DNA of 64,000 bases from the NCBI GenBank assembly GCA_965112735.1, contig OZ218956.1:1116001-1180000 (forward strand), read 5' to 3'. This document shows positions 46,531 through 59,277 of the stretch, piece by piece. The notes beneath the pieces are model-generated. The model saw only the letters and a program-made list of their open reading frames with translations. It searched no databases and was not told the origin of the DNA. The DNA comes from Phaeosaccion multiseriatum. Taxonomy: Eukaryota > Ochrophyta, other classes. The position numbers and the translations under genes are program-made. Within the stretch, counting starts at the first letter, position 1. Every line of letters starts with the position of its first letter.

Positions 46531-47547
46531 CGGAGGGGGGGGGAAGGGGACAGGGGGCGGAGGTGGAGGAGGAGAAGGATTCTGCAGAGACGGTCGAAGC
46601 GCGGAATGAGCATCGCACGAGGAGCAGAGCTGGAGGAGAGTCTAGGGGGGTGAGGGGGGGGGGCGGGAGAGGGTGGAGGGCATCTATTGCTCGCAGTGGA
46701 GAGCGTTGGCGAGGCGCCCTGTGGATTGCATGCAGCACCGACTGAGGTGTCCGAAGATGCGGATGCGAGACACGTCATGTACGTGGTTGATCAAGGCGAC
46801 CACTCCGTCAAGATGTTGTGGCAGAGTGCTGCCACAGAGCAATGGACTGTACGTGTGGTGGCAGGCGGCATCGGCAACGACAAAGCGGGCAAGAGCACTG
46901 GGAGCGGCACGGCCAAAATGGTCGCTCTCTTCAAACCTACCTGGGGCTGCTTCCTTGGTGGGAAAAGTTTCCTGTTCTCAGACAGTGGCACACAGTGTAT
47001 CCGGCTTCTTACGGACATGTACCCTCTAGCGGAGCGCCTTCTTCCAATGCTCCGGCGCTTGGCCGAGGCGTACCAGCTCCTCCCTTCCTGCGCTGTTGAC
47101 GGCGTGGACATGCACAGAAATGCCAAGTCATTGACCGAGTCTGCAGCCAAGATGGCCTCTGTGCACCTCCACGTCGAAAAGCTGGCAGAGGACGCCGCAA
47201 AGCGGACCGGGAAGTCGCTCGCATCCGTTCAGGGGCCCGAGAGCGCCATCTCGCCTTCGCTAAGGAAGAGCATCAAGTGCGCCGTCATCGCCTTCTCGAA
47301 GCTGATGAAGAGGCTGAAGGAGGAGGTGAGTCACAAGTGCCACGACACGACGGAGGGGAAGAGCCCACTGCCTGTCTGCCTCGCTATTTTTTATCTTGCG
47401 CTGACATTTCCCCCATCTCCCCCTCCTCCTATACCGATGCTCCCTTGCTCCACTTTGGGTCTCTCTTGTCCTGCAGGGAGTGCCTGCACGTGTGACCGAC
47501 AAGATTATGGCTAAGGCATTGCTCACCTTAAATGTGGAGACCAGCTT

Positions 47548-47600
47548 CACGCAGTACCGCAATGGGGGTGGGGGGAACACCAACATTGCGGTACTGCGTG
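47548..47600. other. Perfect inverted repeat, 16-bp arms, 21-nt loop
   Basis: CACGCAGTACCGCAAT (47548-47563) is exactly complementary to 47585-47600. It lies inside the exon that starts at 47477, just before the coherent reading frame is lost. Confidence 0.85.
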
Positions 47601-48366
47601 CTCCAAGTGCTTCGACGGCGACAGATTGTCGGGGTTGAGATGGCGAAGCGATGGAGTGGTGGCAGGGGATATGTCTACAACACGGACAGCAGGTCCAGCG
47701 GCCAGCAAACGTTCCGCGGCCACTACCACCACTCTCTCAATTTCAGCAGGCGTGTCGCTGCCCCCGTCTATACATGAGAAGGAAAGTTCCAGCACGCTCT
47801 CTGTCTCCAGCGGAGCAAGCGACGAGAGAGCAGGAGCTGCGTGTACTTCGTCAGGCGGCTCGAATCATGAGGCCATGATGCGTAACGCGGGTCACAGACA
47901 AGGGAAAGGCCCAAGTTGGTTCTCTTCCCCTGTCAATCGCGTACGACAAGATCGAGAGTCTGGGTGATGACACGTCTGGGTATAAGCCAGGTTCGAGCAG
48001 CTTCAGGGGTGGAGGGGGGGGGCAGAGCAGCACGGGCACCCAGATCGTGCACCAAGAGGGAGATCTGGTCTACGTGAAGGCTGCGAATGGCTCGGGCAAT
48101 GAGCTCTTCTTTGTGGTCCAGCTAAGAGAAGACGTAAAGGAGGCGTACAAAAAGGTCCGCAGAGGAGCTGGAAAGACAGTGAAGATGGGAAAGACAGTAG
48201 AGCCTTCACACCCGGGCGTGCGACATTTTTTCAAGGGCAGCGCAGGTGGGGATGAAGCAAAGCGTGGCTCCGGTGATGTGGTATACAACTACACCCATGA
48301 TGCAAGCGTGAACGTGGAGGCGATTTATGGTGCGTTGACTTCGTTCGGCAACGCGGCCTACCAGTA

Positions 48367-48618
48367 CTCACTCACTCACTCACTCACTCACTCACTCACT
48401 CACTCGCTCACTCACTGTCACTTACTCACTCACTCACTCACTCACTCACTCACTCACTCACTCACTCACTCACTCACTCACTCACTCACTCCCTCACTCA
48501 CTCACTCACTCTCTCGCTCACTCACTCACTCACTCACTTACTCACTCACTCACTCACTCACCCACTCACTCACTCACTCCCTCACTCAATCACTCACTCA
48601 CTCACTCCCTCACTCACT
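48367..48618 (+). repeat. (CACT)n tract
   Basis: About 250 bp of CACT repeats with a few CCCT interruptions, in the gap between the NHL-type gene and the first FAT-gene exon I can place. Confidence 0.95.
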
Positions 48619-48828
48619 GACTGTCCGCCGCTGGGTGGGGCAGATCCACTTTCGCTTGTGCCTGTGGCGGGCCCCCACCCCTGTTGCCGAGGCCCGCGTC
48701 TTCCACGCCTTCAAGCTCGCCGTGGAGTGCACAAACGTACACGAGAGCCCGAGGTGAGAGAGAGGAGGGAGGGTGTGGCTGCCCTTTCTGCTTCTGAGTC
48801 TCTACCTGTCTTTCTAGACTATCTGTGC

Positions 48829-49402
48829 ATCTGCCCATCCATCTATCCATCTATCTCTACCTGTCTTTCTATCTGTGTATCTACCCATCCATCTGTCCAT
48901 CTATCTCTACCTGTCTTTCTATCTGTGTATCTACCCATCCATCTGTCCATCTATCTCTACCTGTCTTTCTATCTGTGTATCTACCCATCCATCTATCCAT
49001 CTATCCCTACCTGTCTTTCTATCTGTATATCTACCCATCCATCTATCCATCTCTACCTTCTTTCTGTGTATCTACCCATCTATCTATCTCTACCTGTCTT
49101 TCTATCTGTGTATCTGCCCATCCATCTATGCATCCATCTATCTCTACCTGTCTTTCTATCTTTCTATCTATCCATCTTTCTCTCTTTCTTTCTCTCTTTC
49201 TATCTACCCATCCATCTATCCATCTATCCACCTATCTCTACCTGTCTTTCTATCTGTGTATCTGCCCATCTACCCATCTGTCCATCTATCTCTACCTGTC
49301 TTTCTATCTGTATATCTACCCATCCATCCATCCATCCATCTCTACCTGTCTTTCTATCTGTGTATCTACCCATCCATCTACCCATCGTTTCATCTATCTC
49401 TA
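48829..49402 (+). repeat. Long CTATCT/CCATCCAT-type tract
   Basis: About 570 bp built of imperfect units of about 56-60 bp, each containing CTACCTGTCTTTCTATCTG followed by CCATC repeats. It sits in the intron between the first two placed exons of the FAT gene. The Ser/Tyr/Leu-rich open frames here are artefacts. Confidence 0.95.
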
Positions 49403-49875
49403 GTGGCCTGAGAGGGGGCTGACATCAGAGGTTGTGTGTGTCACCTCACAGCTGTTTGGGAGCCGCCGTCAACCTCGTCCTATGGGAGCTTGAGCGCAAA
49501 GTGGACACCGTCGTTAGCCTCATCGTCCGCTATATGGTACGTAAGACTCATACATAGCTTACTTGAGCCCAAGCCCGAGCCGAAAGCAACTCTCCATTGA
49601 CTTACGCTCTCCGTTTACTTCCACCCATTCACCACGCTCTCCATTGTCTTTCGACCCCCCCCCTGCCCTGTCGGAACTGTGGACGCCCTCCCCCCACAAC
49701 AGGCATCTATGCATACGCAAGTGGTGCCCACGTCGTTCTGCCATATGCTGTCCAGCCGCGAGCACTCCCTCACCGCCGAGCGGGGGCTGGGCTTGTGACA
49801 GAGGTGCTGCACTTGCTCGCTGAGGTGCTGCAGGCCTGCTTCGGGGAGGTACGTGGGGGGTGGGGGTCGGGGGCG

Positions 49876-50036
49876 AGGGGCTACTGCTACTAGTGCTACC
49901 GCTGCTGCTACTGCTGCTGCTGCGGCTGCCGCTACTACTACAACTACTACTGCTACTGCTACTGCTACTACTGCTGCTGCCGCTACTACTACAACTACAA
50001 CTACTACTGCTGCTGCAGCTGCTGCTACTACTATTC
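49876..50036 (+). repeat. (CTG/CTA)n triplet tract
   Basis: Triplet repeats in an intron of the FAT-domain gene, giving Ala, Leu or Thr runs depending on frame. Confidence 0.85.
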
Positions 50037-53000
50037 ATCGTCTCTCTCTGATGAACACACACCTCTTCTGGTCTGGCTGGTCTGTGTGGCTGCTGTACTT
50101 CCCTCTGTCGAGCAGAAGGCCGGATGCACGACCCTGCTACGGAGTGGGGTGGTGAGGCGAATGGTCAATGCACTCGCCCTACTCTTCATCAAGCTTCGGA
50201 GTGTGGGGGGGAAGGGACGCTGGTCGCAGCAGCGGCAAGCACAAAAGAAGAACAAGAGGAGGAGGAGGTCGTGTTGATCCCCTGGCGGAGGAGAAAAGGC
50301 TGCGAGAGGCCATCCTTGAGCCAAGGGAGGTCGTGCCTTGGAGGAAGGAGTGCTTCCAGCTCGCAGCAGAAACGTACCAGGTGAGTCAGACTCGTTGCTC
50401 GCTGGTCTGGTCGTTGGTGATTTTGATTGATTTCGTCTCCCCTCCTCACCCAGCCATGATGAATCAGGCGCTGGAGACGGTGGTGGTGCAGTCCCCTGCT
50501 CTGCTTGAGGTGGACCCTCTCCCCACCCATGGTCCCTCGTCAGGCGCAGCCTCACAGACCGTCAGCTCCGAGCTGTCCGACTGAGTAGGTCCGGCACTGG
50601 TGGTAGTGGTGGTAGTGGATCCAAACCTTGGGGGGGGCTGTGCTGGGAGGAGGGGGAGGAGGAGGGAGCGATGAGCAGCCAAGAAGACAAGCTGCTAAGG
50701 ATTCTCTGCGGGCAGGTGTGTGGATGTGTGTGTGTGAGAGACAGAGGAAGAGAGAGAGTTCGAGCGCTCCACGGAAGTGATGCCCATCCGTCTCACTCTT
50801 CTCGGGCCTTTGTTGTCTTCTTCACTCATGCACAACCTTTGGTCGATCGGTCCCATGACCCTACTAGCTAGCCTGTGTGTCTCACCTCCGGGAGGCCATC
50901 AGCAGCGCAGGCTCGCAGTGGATCGGAGTGCTCGCGGAGCACTTGGTGATACAGTAGTTGGTGATACAGGAGCATCAGCAAAAGGAGCAGCGACTCACAG
51001 AGGAGGAAGAAGGATGTATCTCCCGTGGCAACGACTCCGCAAGGGGTGCGTGGACGAGATCTTATCAGCACTGTGACGGAGTTGTGTCGGACGGGGCAGC
51101 CCAGTGCGGTCTTGAGTGAGGTGAGAGGGGAGGGGAGGAGCGGGGGTAAAGGAGGGGAAGGGAGGGAGAGGGGGAGTGGGAGGCAGAGGAGGGGCCCATT
51201 GTTTGTCACCATCGCGTCGATATGCCTGCACCTAGTTGCTCGAAATCCCAACGCAGCCATCTCTCTCTCTTTGTGTGTGTGTGTGTGTGTGTACCTAGGC
51301 GGGTAAGCTGCTAGGCGAGGTTGGGGGCGTGGATCCCAACTTTGTTCAGGTAAAGGAGCGTTGCGGTAAAGCAGGGGTGGGATTATGTGTGTGTCCTTCT
51401 TAGTATCATGAAACTGAACGCACACTGCGTCGCCCCTTCCTCCCGACTCCAACCCCCCAAGTAGGAGCAGGAGGGAGGAGGGGCAGGATACACGAGGCCC
51501 TCAAGGTGTTGGTAGGGTATCTTCATCATTTCCCTCAAGGTAGGAAGTATATTGACTTGCGGGAATCAACCAAAGAAAGTCATGTGTGTGTGAAGGTAGG
51601 AGGGAGGGCGGGAGAGAGAGAGACAGAGAAAGCCCCCGAGAGTTTTGTGTTGTGTTGGCACTCCCTGCCCTACCGCTCTTGCTTGCTCGCGTGGCTGGCA
51701 CTACTTCACTTCCTTATCGTACTGTCTGTCTTGTTTGTCGTCTGCTCGCCTCAATTCTTCTCTATTCTCTCCGCAGTCCTTGTACACGCTCAAGGCTGTC
51801 TGCACGCGGGTGAGTGGGCCTCGTTTCAGTTTGAGCTTCAGTTCGCTGACCTCGTACTAACTCAACCAAGCAATACTTTTGTACGCTATATCACTGACTG
51901 CCGCCCCTCCGCCGTCCACTGCCATCCCCTGCAGGACACAGAGGAGGTGCCGCTGCGCGCATGTCAAGACGAGTCCCTTCTACAGGTGAGTAGTAAGTCA
52001 ATGGGTACCCCACTACTACCACCACCACTGTAATTGTCTTTTTGTAACCGTCTTTCTGTCACCGACATCCAGTCAGCGCGGTCAGTCCCCCACGGAGGCA
52101 GGGAGGGCCAATGTCCTGAGACAGGTGCAGGACGTGGGCTCCATCCAGTGCCGTCCCCACGCACCACACGGCGGTCACGGTCAGAGTAGGGGAGAGGGGG
52201 AGGGGTCTTCCATGTGCCCTCGGCTGTGGAGCCCTCTGGGCAAGAGCTTCTCGATTTGGGTATATGCCGCCTCACGAGTGCGTGCGGCCCAGCCAGAGAG
52301 CCAGGTACACTACTTGACTTGTTTCTTTTGGTATGTTGTTGTCATCATGTATTTTTTATTTGGTATCCCATCTCTTTCATCCATTCCCTGCCCTTCTCGA
52401 CTGCGCTGTTGCCTGCTGTATCACCAACTGCTGAGCCACAGAGTCAGGCGCCGCGTGACTGGGCACCGCAAGGGCAGGACGATGTGTGGCAGAGTGTGGT
52501 GAGTGAGTGAGTGAGTGAGTGAGTGTGTGTGCGTGCGGAAGTGTGTGAGTAAACGACAGGCCGAGTTCGCGGCGTGCCTGTTTCCCGCCATTGTGTACAC
52601 CATCCTCTGCGGGGGCAAGAGGGGCGGCGAGTTGTGCTCTCGGCTCGATTCAGGGAGCTGCTTTCTTCTTCGACCGTGCAAGAGAAAGGGTGTACCGCCG
52701 GGGCTAGAGGGGGTTGAGGTTCAGCGAGCAGTGCGCCTCGGTATTGAGACGCTGAACTTCCTTCGGGCGCCGCAACTCAAGGCTTTTGTGTACCAAGCGG
52801 AGAGGACCAAGAATATGAACAACTACCCGCTAGGCTACCAGTATAGAGGTGAGAGGCGGTGGGGGGCGGTGGGGATGGGGTCAGGGAGAGAAGAGAGAGA
52901 CTCCATGCTATCTTTTACAAAAGAGCTTGACAATGCGCCTGCTCTCCTCTCCCCTCCTGTGCTCTCCTCTCCTCTCCTCTCCTCTGCTCTGCTCTCTGCC

Positions 53001-55923
53001 CTGCGCTGTATCACCAACCCCCCCCCCCATTGTTATGGACAGACGAGAGCGGGTCCAGCCCGTCTTGCTTCGGCCTCCACCTGCGCCTCTCCTTCCTCGA
53101 TGTGCGCCTTTTGCTCAGCGCTGCTCTATACGGAGGTACAGAGAGAGGTGTATGGGTTGGGGCCTTGGGGGGGGGGGGGGGCTACGGGCCGAGAACAGTT
53201 GGCTTGAGGGACGGGGTGGGACGGTCGAGTGGTATGGCGTTTCGAAGTGATCTACATACAGAGACTCACACACGGCCAGCGATTTCATTCTTTCTACACC
53301 AGAGATAAAAAACGACAGAGAGAGAGACATCGCGTGTGAGTGTGTGTGAGAGAGAGGGCGCGTGCGTGTTTGAGGGAGAGCGTGTGTGCGTGTGTGTGAG
53401 AGAGAGAGATAGATATAGAGGTACTAAACCTCGTTTGTTTGCCCATCCCCTCGTGTCTCGGCGCCGTTGACCCTTGACCTCTCCGCTTGGCTTTGGGGAC
53501 TGCCTGACTGTATGCTGAACCACCAACCGCCCTACCACATGTCATGCGTGCGGCTCTACGCTGCTCGGCCTGCTGTGTGTCACCAACTGCTCCAGTTCTG
53601 GTGTGAGAACAAGGCGACTTCGGGCCGTTCAGGAGGAGAAAAGGGCAGCAGCAGCAGCAGCAGCAGGAGAATCGGCAGTAAGGGCCTACTCCTTTCGCCC
53701 AACCAGCCCACTGCAAGTGAGTGGTGTGTGGCTCCAAGAGAAGCTTGCTTTTTGGCTTTTCTCATCAACTGCTACTGCAATTGCTGCTTGCTACTTGCTG
53801 CTGCCCGCCTGCTCCTGCTGCTCGCAATGTAGGAGGGTTGCTTGTTCGCGTGGTCTTGTGAGTGTGTAGTGCATCAGCAAAGCACGCTCCCTCGCCGCTC
53901 TTCTCTCCCCCTCTCTTCTCTTCAAAGGACGGCGCAAAGCCGAGGAGAGGCGCCGCGTACAGCAGCTCCTCATGCACGTCTTCTCCAGGTGAGTGAGGGG
54001 ATGGCAGTGGATGGGGCGGGGTGAGCAAGAAGGGGCAAGCAGGTCGATGTGGTCTTGCTAACCCTCACTGCTCACTGAAGAGTCTTACCGCCATATGCCT
54101 TCTATCCTGATGACCCCCCCCCCCACCCCAAATGGCACGCCTCTTGCAACACCACAGCATTGACGGAGTAACCTCAGGTCAGCCAATCTTACTTCTTACT
54201 CCGTTTCTTTCGTCCCTTCTTTCCAGCGCCTGCTTTCTTTCGAGTCCGTCACAGCCAGCACTACTCACACGGACTCTCTTTTTCTCTTCCCTCTCTCGCC
54301 TTCACCTTCCCGTCCCTTCTCTTATCCTCTCTTCTCTTCTCTTCCCTTCCCATCCCTTCCCTTCATCTTGCAATCCCTTCTCTTCTGTTCCCTTCCCTTC
54401 CCTCCCCTTCCCTCTTCAGTGGTGGGCTGCACGGACCTTGCCATGAATCTCTCTGCTCAGACGCACGAGGCGGACTGGCAACAGGCTCTGCCCTCCTACG
54501 ACGCCGCCCTCCAGAGGCACCACGCACACTCAAACTCCATCTCACAACAGGCCGTTTCAGTGCACCTGCAGACAGGGGTGGCGTCGTCCTTACGGCGCCT
54601 GGGCATGTTACACGTGTTGGATTGTTACCTTAAGGGGGTAAGGCGCGATGTGGGGAGCGGGGCCGGAGCTGGGGGGTGCCAATCTTCAAGGGTATCTGAG
54701 GATGCTTAGGGGAGAACAGTAGGAGGGGAGAGGAGGAGGGGGCAATGGAGAGGGAGATTGAAAGGGCGGGAGAGGAGAGGAGTAGGGGCCTGAAGAGGGA
54801 GAGGGAGACATGGGGCGGTTGCAGGTCTCGCCTCTTTAGTGACAGAGAGCACTTCGAAACCCCCGGGACTCGCAGGTGGTGATGACACCTCACCCCTTAC
54901 CCGCTCCCATCGCACCTTCGAGTGGGACGCAGCCCTCCCCTCTGGCGTATCACCAACTGGTGCCCCTGCCGCTGCCGGTGCTGCCGCTTCGCAAGAGGAG
55001 GTCATGCCCCCGCCTTCGTCAACAGCTGTATCACCTTTTGGAGCCGCAGCACTTGGTAGTACAGCAGTTGGTGATACGGCAACCCTCAGACTCACTCGGA
55101 CGCCCATTGACTTACAGGAATCAACCGAAGAATGACGTATGTGTGTGTGCGTGTGTGTGAGGGGGGGGGTGGTTGACTGGTGGAGAGGCGGGTAGATATT
55201 GCAGGCAGAACTCATGTGGTTGTGTGCTTGTGCGTGATGGATTTCTGTCTCCCTCTCGGGGAGGGGCAATGACGGCGGGGCGGCCCTTTGTGGTCCATCG
55301 TTCATGGTACAGATGGCTTGTCACCACACGACGTCTGAACTGACATTCGCTCATGCTTCTCCTCTCCCTCTTCTTCTGTGCTGGGCGATGTCTTGACCTC
55401 TACCCCTCTCATATTCCTTCCTTGTCGTACCACCAAATGCCGCAGATGTGCTCTCCACCATGAGCTCGGTGCTCGGACACGAGGGCGGCTCCGCGCTCTA
55501 TCCCTGCCTGGCGCAGGTCAGTCAGTCAGTCAGTCAGCCAGTCAGTCAGTCAGTGAGGCAGTCGGTCAGTCAGTTAGTCACTCAGTCAGGGAGTGCAGAG
55601 CTCTGAGCCTCTCGCTCTTTTCCCCCTCCCTTCTGTCGGATGGGTGCTGTTGCTGCTGTATCACCAGCTGCTGCTGCTGCTGCTTCCCCCACCCCCCCAT
55701 ATTCAGCTGCAGAGGGTTTCAGAGCGCTAAGCTCGCAGCAGCGGCCGCAGAGGGGAGGAGAGACAGGGGTGGCTTCTTCGGCGGCCTCGGAGAGGAGCAG
55801 CGGCTGCAGCATGAGACATTCGCTCGCTTGACGGACAGGTCTGTGCTCGGTACACAGCAGCAGTTGGTGATACAGAGACAGCAGTTGGAAGGCTAGCGCT
55901 GCCCGCGAAAATGGTGTCTCTGT

Positions 55924-55944
55924 GTGTGCGTGTGTGTGTGTGCG

Positions 55945-55981
<37 letters not shown>

Positions 55982-55990
55982 CGCGAGTAT
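55924..55990 (+). repeat. (GT)n tract
   Basis: Mostly GT dinucleotides in a probable intron; followed at about 56074-56166 by a further CACT-type tract. Confidence 0.85.
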
Positions 55991-57360
55991 GTAAGTGTGC
56001 GTGTGTGGGTCGTCCCTCACCCCTCTCCGCCTCCTTTGCACCTGGCCACACACACGACTCACCCCTCACCACTCCGTCACTCACTCACTCACCCACTAAC
56101 CACTCTCATTCATTCACTTACTCACTCACTCACTCATCACTATCCCACTCACTCACTCACTCACACACCCCGACAGATGGCGAGGGCGCCTAACCTCCAT
56201 CGAGGAGCACTACGACACCCTGGAGCCCGTGTTGGCGATACGCGAGGCCCTGCTCCGACAACTTCACAGACAGCAGAGCCCTCGCGTCACATCCCCGGCC
56301 CTGACTCTGGCCCTGACCCTGGCCTGGCTCGGACTGTGACCCTGACCCTGACCCTGACCCCAACCCGTCGCCCTGACCCTAGCCCGTCGCCCCTGAACCC
56401 GGAAACAACCCCCCGTCTCGAACACCCCCCCCGACACACACACCCAAAAGGCCCTGACCCGCTCCGAGTCCACGCAGCAGATTCTCGACAAGTTCCTGCG
56501 GTCAGTCAGAAGAAGTGTCACATGCGCTACATTCTCCCCATCTTTTGACAATCGTTCATCATTCATCGAGTATCTTCTCATTCATATACTTGTTCAGTCG
56601 AAGTGCCTACTGAAAGTGAACCTTCTCTGTCCCGACTTGTGAATGACTTCCTGTCACGATGGTCATGCACAACCCACAGGCGGTGGCGTCGGAGAAGTAC
56701 ATGTCGCACTTGACGCTCGCGAGTTACGCAGCCAAACAGCACCTCCTCATGAGGGGACGCATGAACACGCAGGCCTGGAAACAGGCGTTGTAGCTCACCA
56801 CGAGGAAGAAAGGTGAGGGGAGGGAGGGGAGGCTGGGGAGGGGAGGGGAGAGGAGGGCGGGAGGGACGGAGGGACGGAGGGGAGGAAGGGGGGGATGGGG
56901 TGGGAGGATACGGAGCAATGTGGCATGACACCCTTCGCCCGTTGTCTGTTGTAGTCCAAAGAAGTCCATCTCTTTGTTTGGTCTGTTCATTCCTTCGTTG
57001 TCCCCTTTTGGTGGAACTCACCTCTCCCTCTCTCCCGTTCTCTATCCATCTCTCTATCTACCTCCTCCTCCGCCTCCTCCTCCTCCTCGATGCACTCTTC
57101 GATGAAGCTGAGGCCAAGGTGTGCGCTGACCGCATGGAGGAAAAGAGGAGGGAGGTTCAAGCCCTGCAGACAGGAGGAGGAGGAGGAGGAGGAGAAGGGA
57201 CGGGGGGCGGGGCGGGAGGAGGGGGCGGTGCAGGCACCAGCGGCAGTGCCAGCGGCAGCAGTAGGCAGAAGAAAGCGGCTCGGGGGGGGGGGGGAGGAAG
57301 GAGGATGTAAGCTTGGAGTGCAAGAAGCTTCAGCACATGATCACCAGGCTCGAAGGGTTA

Positions 57361-57537
57361 GTCAGCAGACGGGAGGGGAGGGGAGGGGAGGAAGGGAGGG
57401 AGGGGAGGGAAGTGAGGGAGGGAGGGAGGGAGGGAGGGAGGGAGGGAGGGAGGGAGGGAGGGAGGGAGGGAGGGAGGGAGGGAGGGGAGGGAGGGGAGGG
57501 AAGGAAGGGAGGGAGGGTGGGAGGGAGTGAGGGATGT
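57361..57537 (+). repeat. (GGGA)n tract
   Basis: GGGA repeats in a probable intron before the exon at 57708. No terminal repeat of the palindromic element is visible beside it, unlike the tracts at 0.6 and 18.2 kb. Confidence 0.9.
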
Positions 57538-57970
57538 TGTTTGTTGTTGTTGTTGGTCTTTGCCCTTTCACGGGGAGAAGAGGGAAGCAGGAGGGCCACA
57601 TTTCTTCTCTGTTTGTTGCGGTCGAGTGAGGTCGTGAGCTCTTCATGGAGAGAGAGAGAGCTTCATCCCCATCTCCCCCCATCCACTGCCATCCCCCCTC
57701 TCCCCCAGGCACCAGCGCGTGCTGCGTCGCGAGATCGCCATCGACTCGAACGAACAAGACCTTGTGCAGGCATCTGAGCAGAGCTGCCTGTTGGAGGCCC
57801 TCAAGCACTTCCGCCACGCCCTCAGGTAGGGCCGGGTGGGGGGGGATGGCAGTGGATGAAGGGGTGGTGGGGTGGATGCGTATGGAGGTTCTGTCTCGTG
57901 CTGGACTGTGCTGGGCTGCGCTGCGTTGGCTTTCTTCCATTTTGCTGCTAGTGTCTCTTGTCTTGTCTCG

Positions 57971-58007
<37 letters not shown>

Positions 58008-58110
58008 TTGTGTGTGTCTCGGTTTTGTTGGCACGGCTCCCATCCGCCTTCTCACCATTGGTCACACCCACCCACAAACACGCACACGCACGCACGCACA
58101 CACATACGCT

Positions 58111-58178
58111 CGTGCTCGTCCTCCGGCCGTTTCAGTCTCGGCGTCGTGCTCGTCCTCCGGCCGTGTCAGTCTCGGTGG
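58111..58178 (+). repeat. Tandem 34-bp duplication containing a 3' splice site
   Basis: Two adjacent copies of a 34-bp unit that begins CGTGCTCGTCCTCCGGCCG and ends with a CAG acceptor plus TCTCGG. They lie immediately before the SLWFNNY exon. Neither acceptor restores the phase set by the previous exon. Confidence 0.8.
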
Positions 58179-59032
58179 TGAGTCTGTGGTTCAACAACTA
58201 TGAGAGGGACAGCGCCAATCAGGTATGTATGTGAGAGGCAGGACGACGGGAGGAACAGATCGACATATGTGCGTACGGCACACACGCAATCTGCCCTGAC
58301 CTGTGTGCGTCTGCCCCTGCCCCGGTACCCCTCTCCCCCTCCCCCCCTGCAGGAGATGCGTAAGATCGTGGCGGACGTCCCCTCCTGGAAGTTCATCCCC
58401 CTCACCAATCAGGTCAGTGCCAGTGTGCCGTGTGTGTGCCGTTTGTGTGCCGTGCGGATGCGTGTACTAAACGATGTGGGTGCGTGGTGCGCTGTGGTGT
58501 GTCTGGCCGTGTGGTGTGTAGGTGACGAGTCGGCTGGACAGCAACTCCATGTGCAGCTTGGGCCCGGGCAAGGGCAGGGACCTCTTCCAGACCACGCTAA
58601 GGTCCCTCATCCTCTTAGGCTGTGCAAGGAGCACCCCCACCACGCACTGCTTAAGGTGAGTGACAGCAGGGTAGTGTAGGGCAGTTGGTGATACAGGGCA
58701 GGGCAGGGTAGAGGCATATAGGTCAGTCGGAAGGGAAGAGGGAAGAGGAGGAGGGGGGGGGAGGAGGAGGGAGAGAGAGAGAGAGGAGTAGCGTGGTCTT
58801 GCCTGCCTTATCAGGCCCTTGCCCTTCCTCGCCCGCCCTCTATGCTTTGCCTTGCCTTGCCTTGCCCTCTCAGCTCATGGCATTGGCCAACGGGGAGGTG
58901 CGTGCCGAAGTGTCCGCCTTCAACACCTTCCGCGTCAACGTGTCCGGGGGGCGCATCGCTGGGGCCAGGCAGGCAAGTGGCTTGGGGCAAGCAGGGGGTG
59001 GATTGTCAGTGAGTAGCTTGTCAGTCGTGCGT

Positions 59033-59109
59033 CTGTCTGTCTGTCTGTTTGTCTTTCTGTCTCTCTCTTTCTGTCTCTGTCTCTCTGTTTGTTTGTTTTG
59101 TCTGTTTGC

Positions 59110-59149
<40 letters not shown>

Positions 59150-59202
59150 CTGTCTGTTTGTCTTTCTGTCTCTCTCTTTCTGTCTCTGTCTCTCTGTTTG
59201 TT

Positions 59203-59241
<39 letters not shown>

Positions 59242-59277
59242 CTGTCTGTCCGTCTGTCTGTCTGTGTGTCTCTGTGT
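59033..59277 (+). repeat. (GTCT)n tract
   Basis: Imperfect GTCT repeats with a repeated 60-120 bp higher-order unit, in the intron after the LMALANGE exon. A CCCTT-type tract follows at 59340-59515. Confidence 0.9.

Larger units (their letters stand above)
45789..48360 (+). pseudogene. NHL-repeat gene with in-frame stops
   Basis: ATG 45789 opens a frame with beta-propeller character (VAVVGDCVYICSSRDNKLYV). It hits a TAA at 46068-46070 but continues in the same frame with VVEHFMPLRSPIAVCVG. Clear NHL blades follow in another frame: VMYVVDQGDHSVKML, VRVVAGGIGN and FLFSDSGTQCIRLL. A normal intron (47326-47476) leads to an exon with ALLTLNVETSF. That frame meets TGA stops at about 47639 and 47877, then resumes with LSIAYDKIESLG and GDLVYVKAANGSGNELFFVV. 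From memory, this domain order recalls uncharacterised NHL proteins of cnidarians and algae. A long Glu tract (46407-46530) and poly-G runs also lie inside. Since neighbours up to 44.7 kb are intact, decay is more likely than poor sequence, but unseen introns remain possible. Confidence 0.5.

Noticed and set aside
47630-47890. TGA codons in the NHL gene as selenocysteine
   Set aside because: There is also a TAA upstream, the frame itself is doubtful, and no SECIS-like structure was seen.
48825-49422. Tyr/Ser/Leu-rich frames resembling membrane proteins
   Set aside because: They come from the CTATCT/CCATC repeat tract and stay open in three frames.
56286-56400. CCCTGA-like repeats suggesting an interstitial telomere
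   Set aside because: The units are degenerate, few and not TTAGGG-type; more likely simple repeat expansion in an intron or exon.
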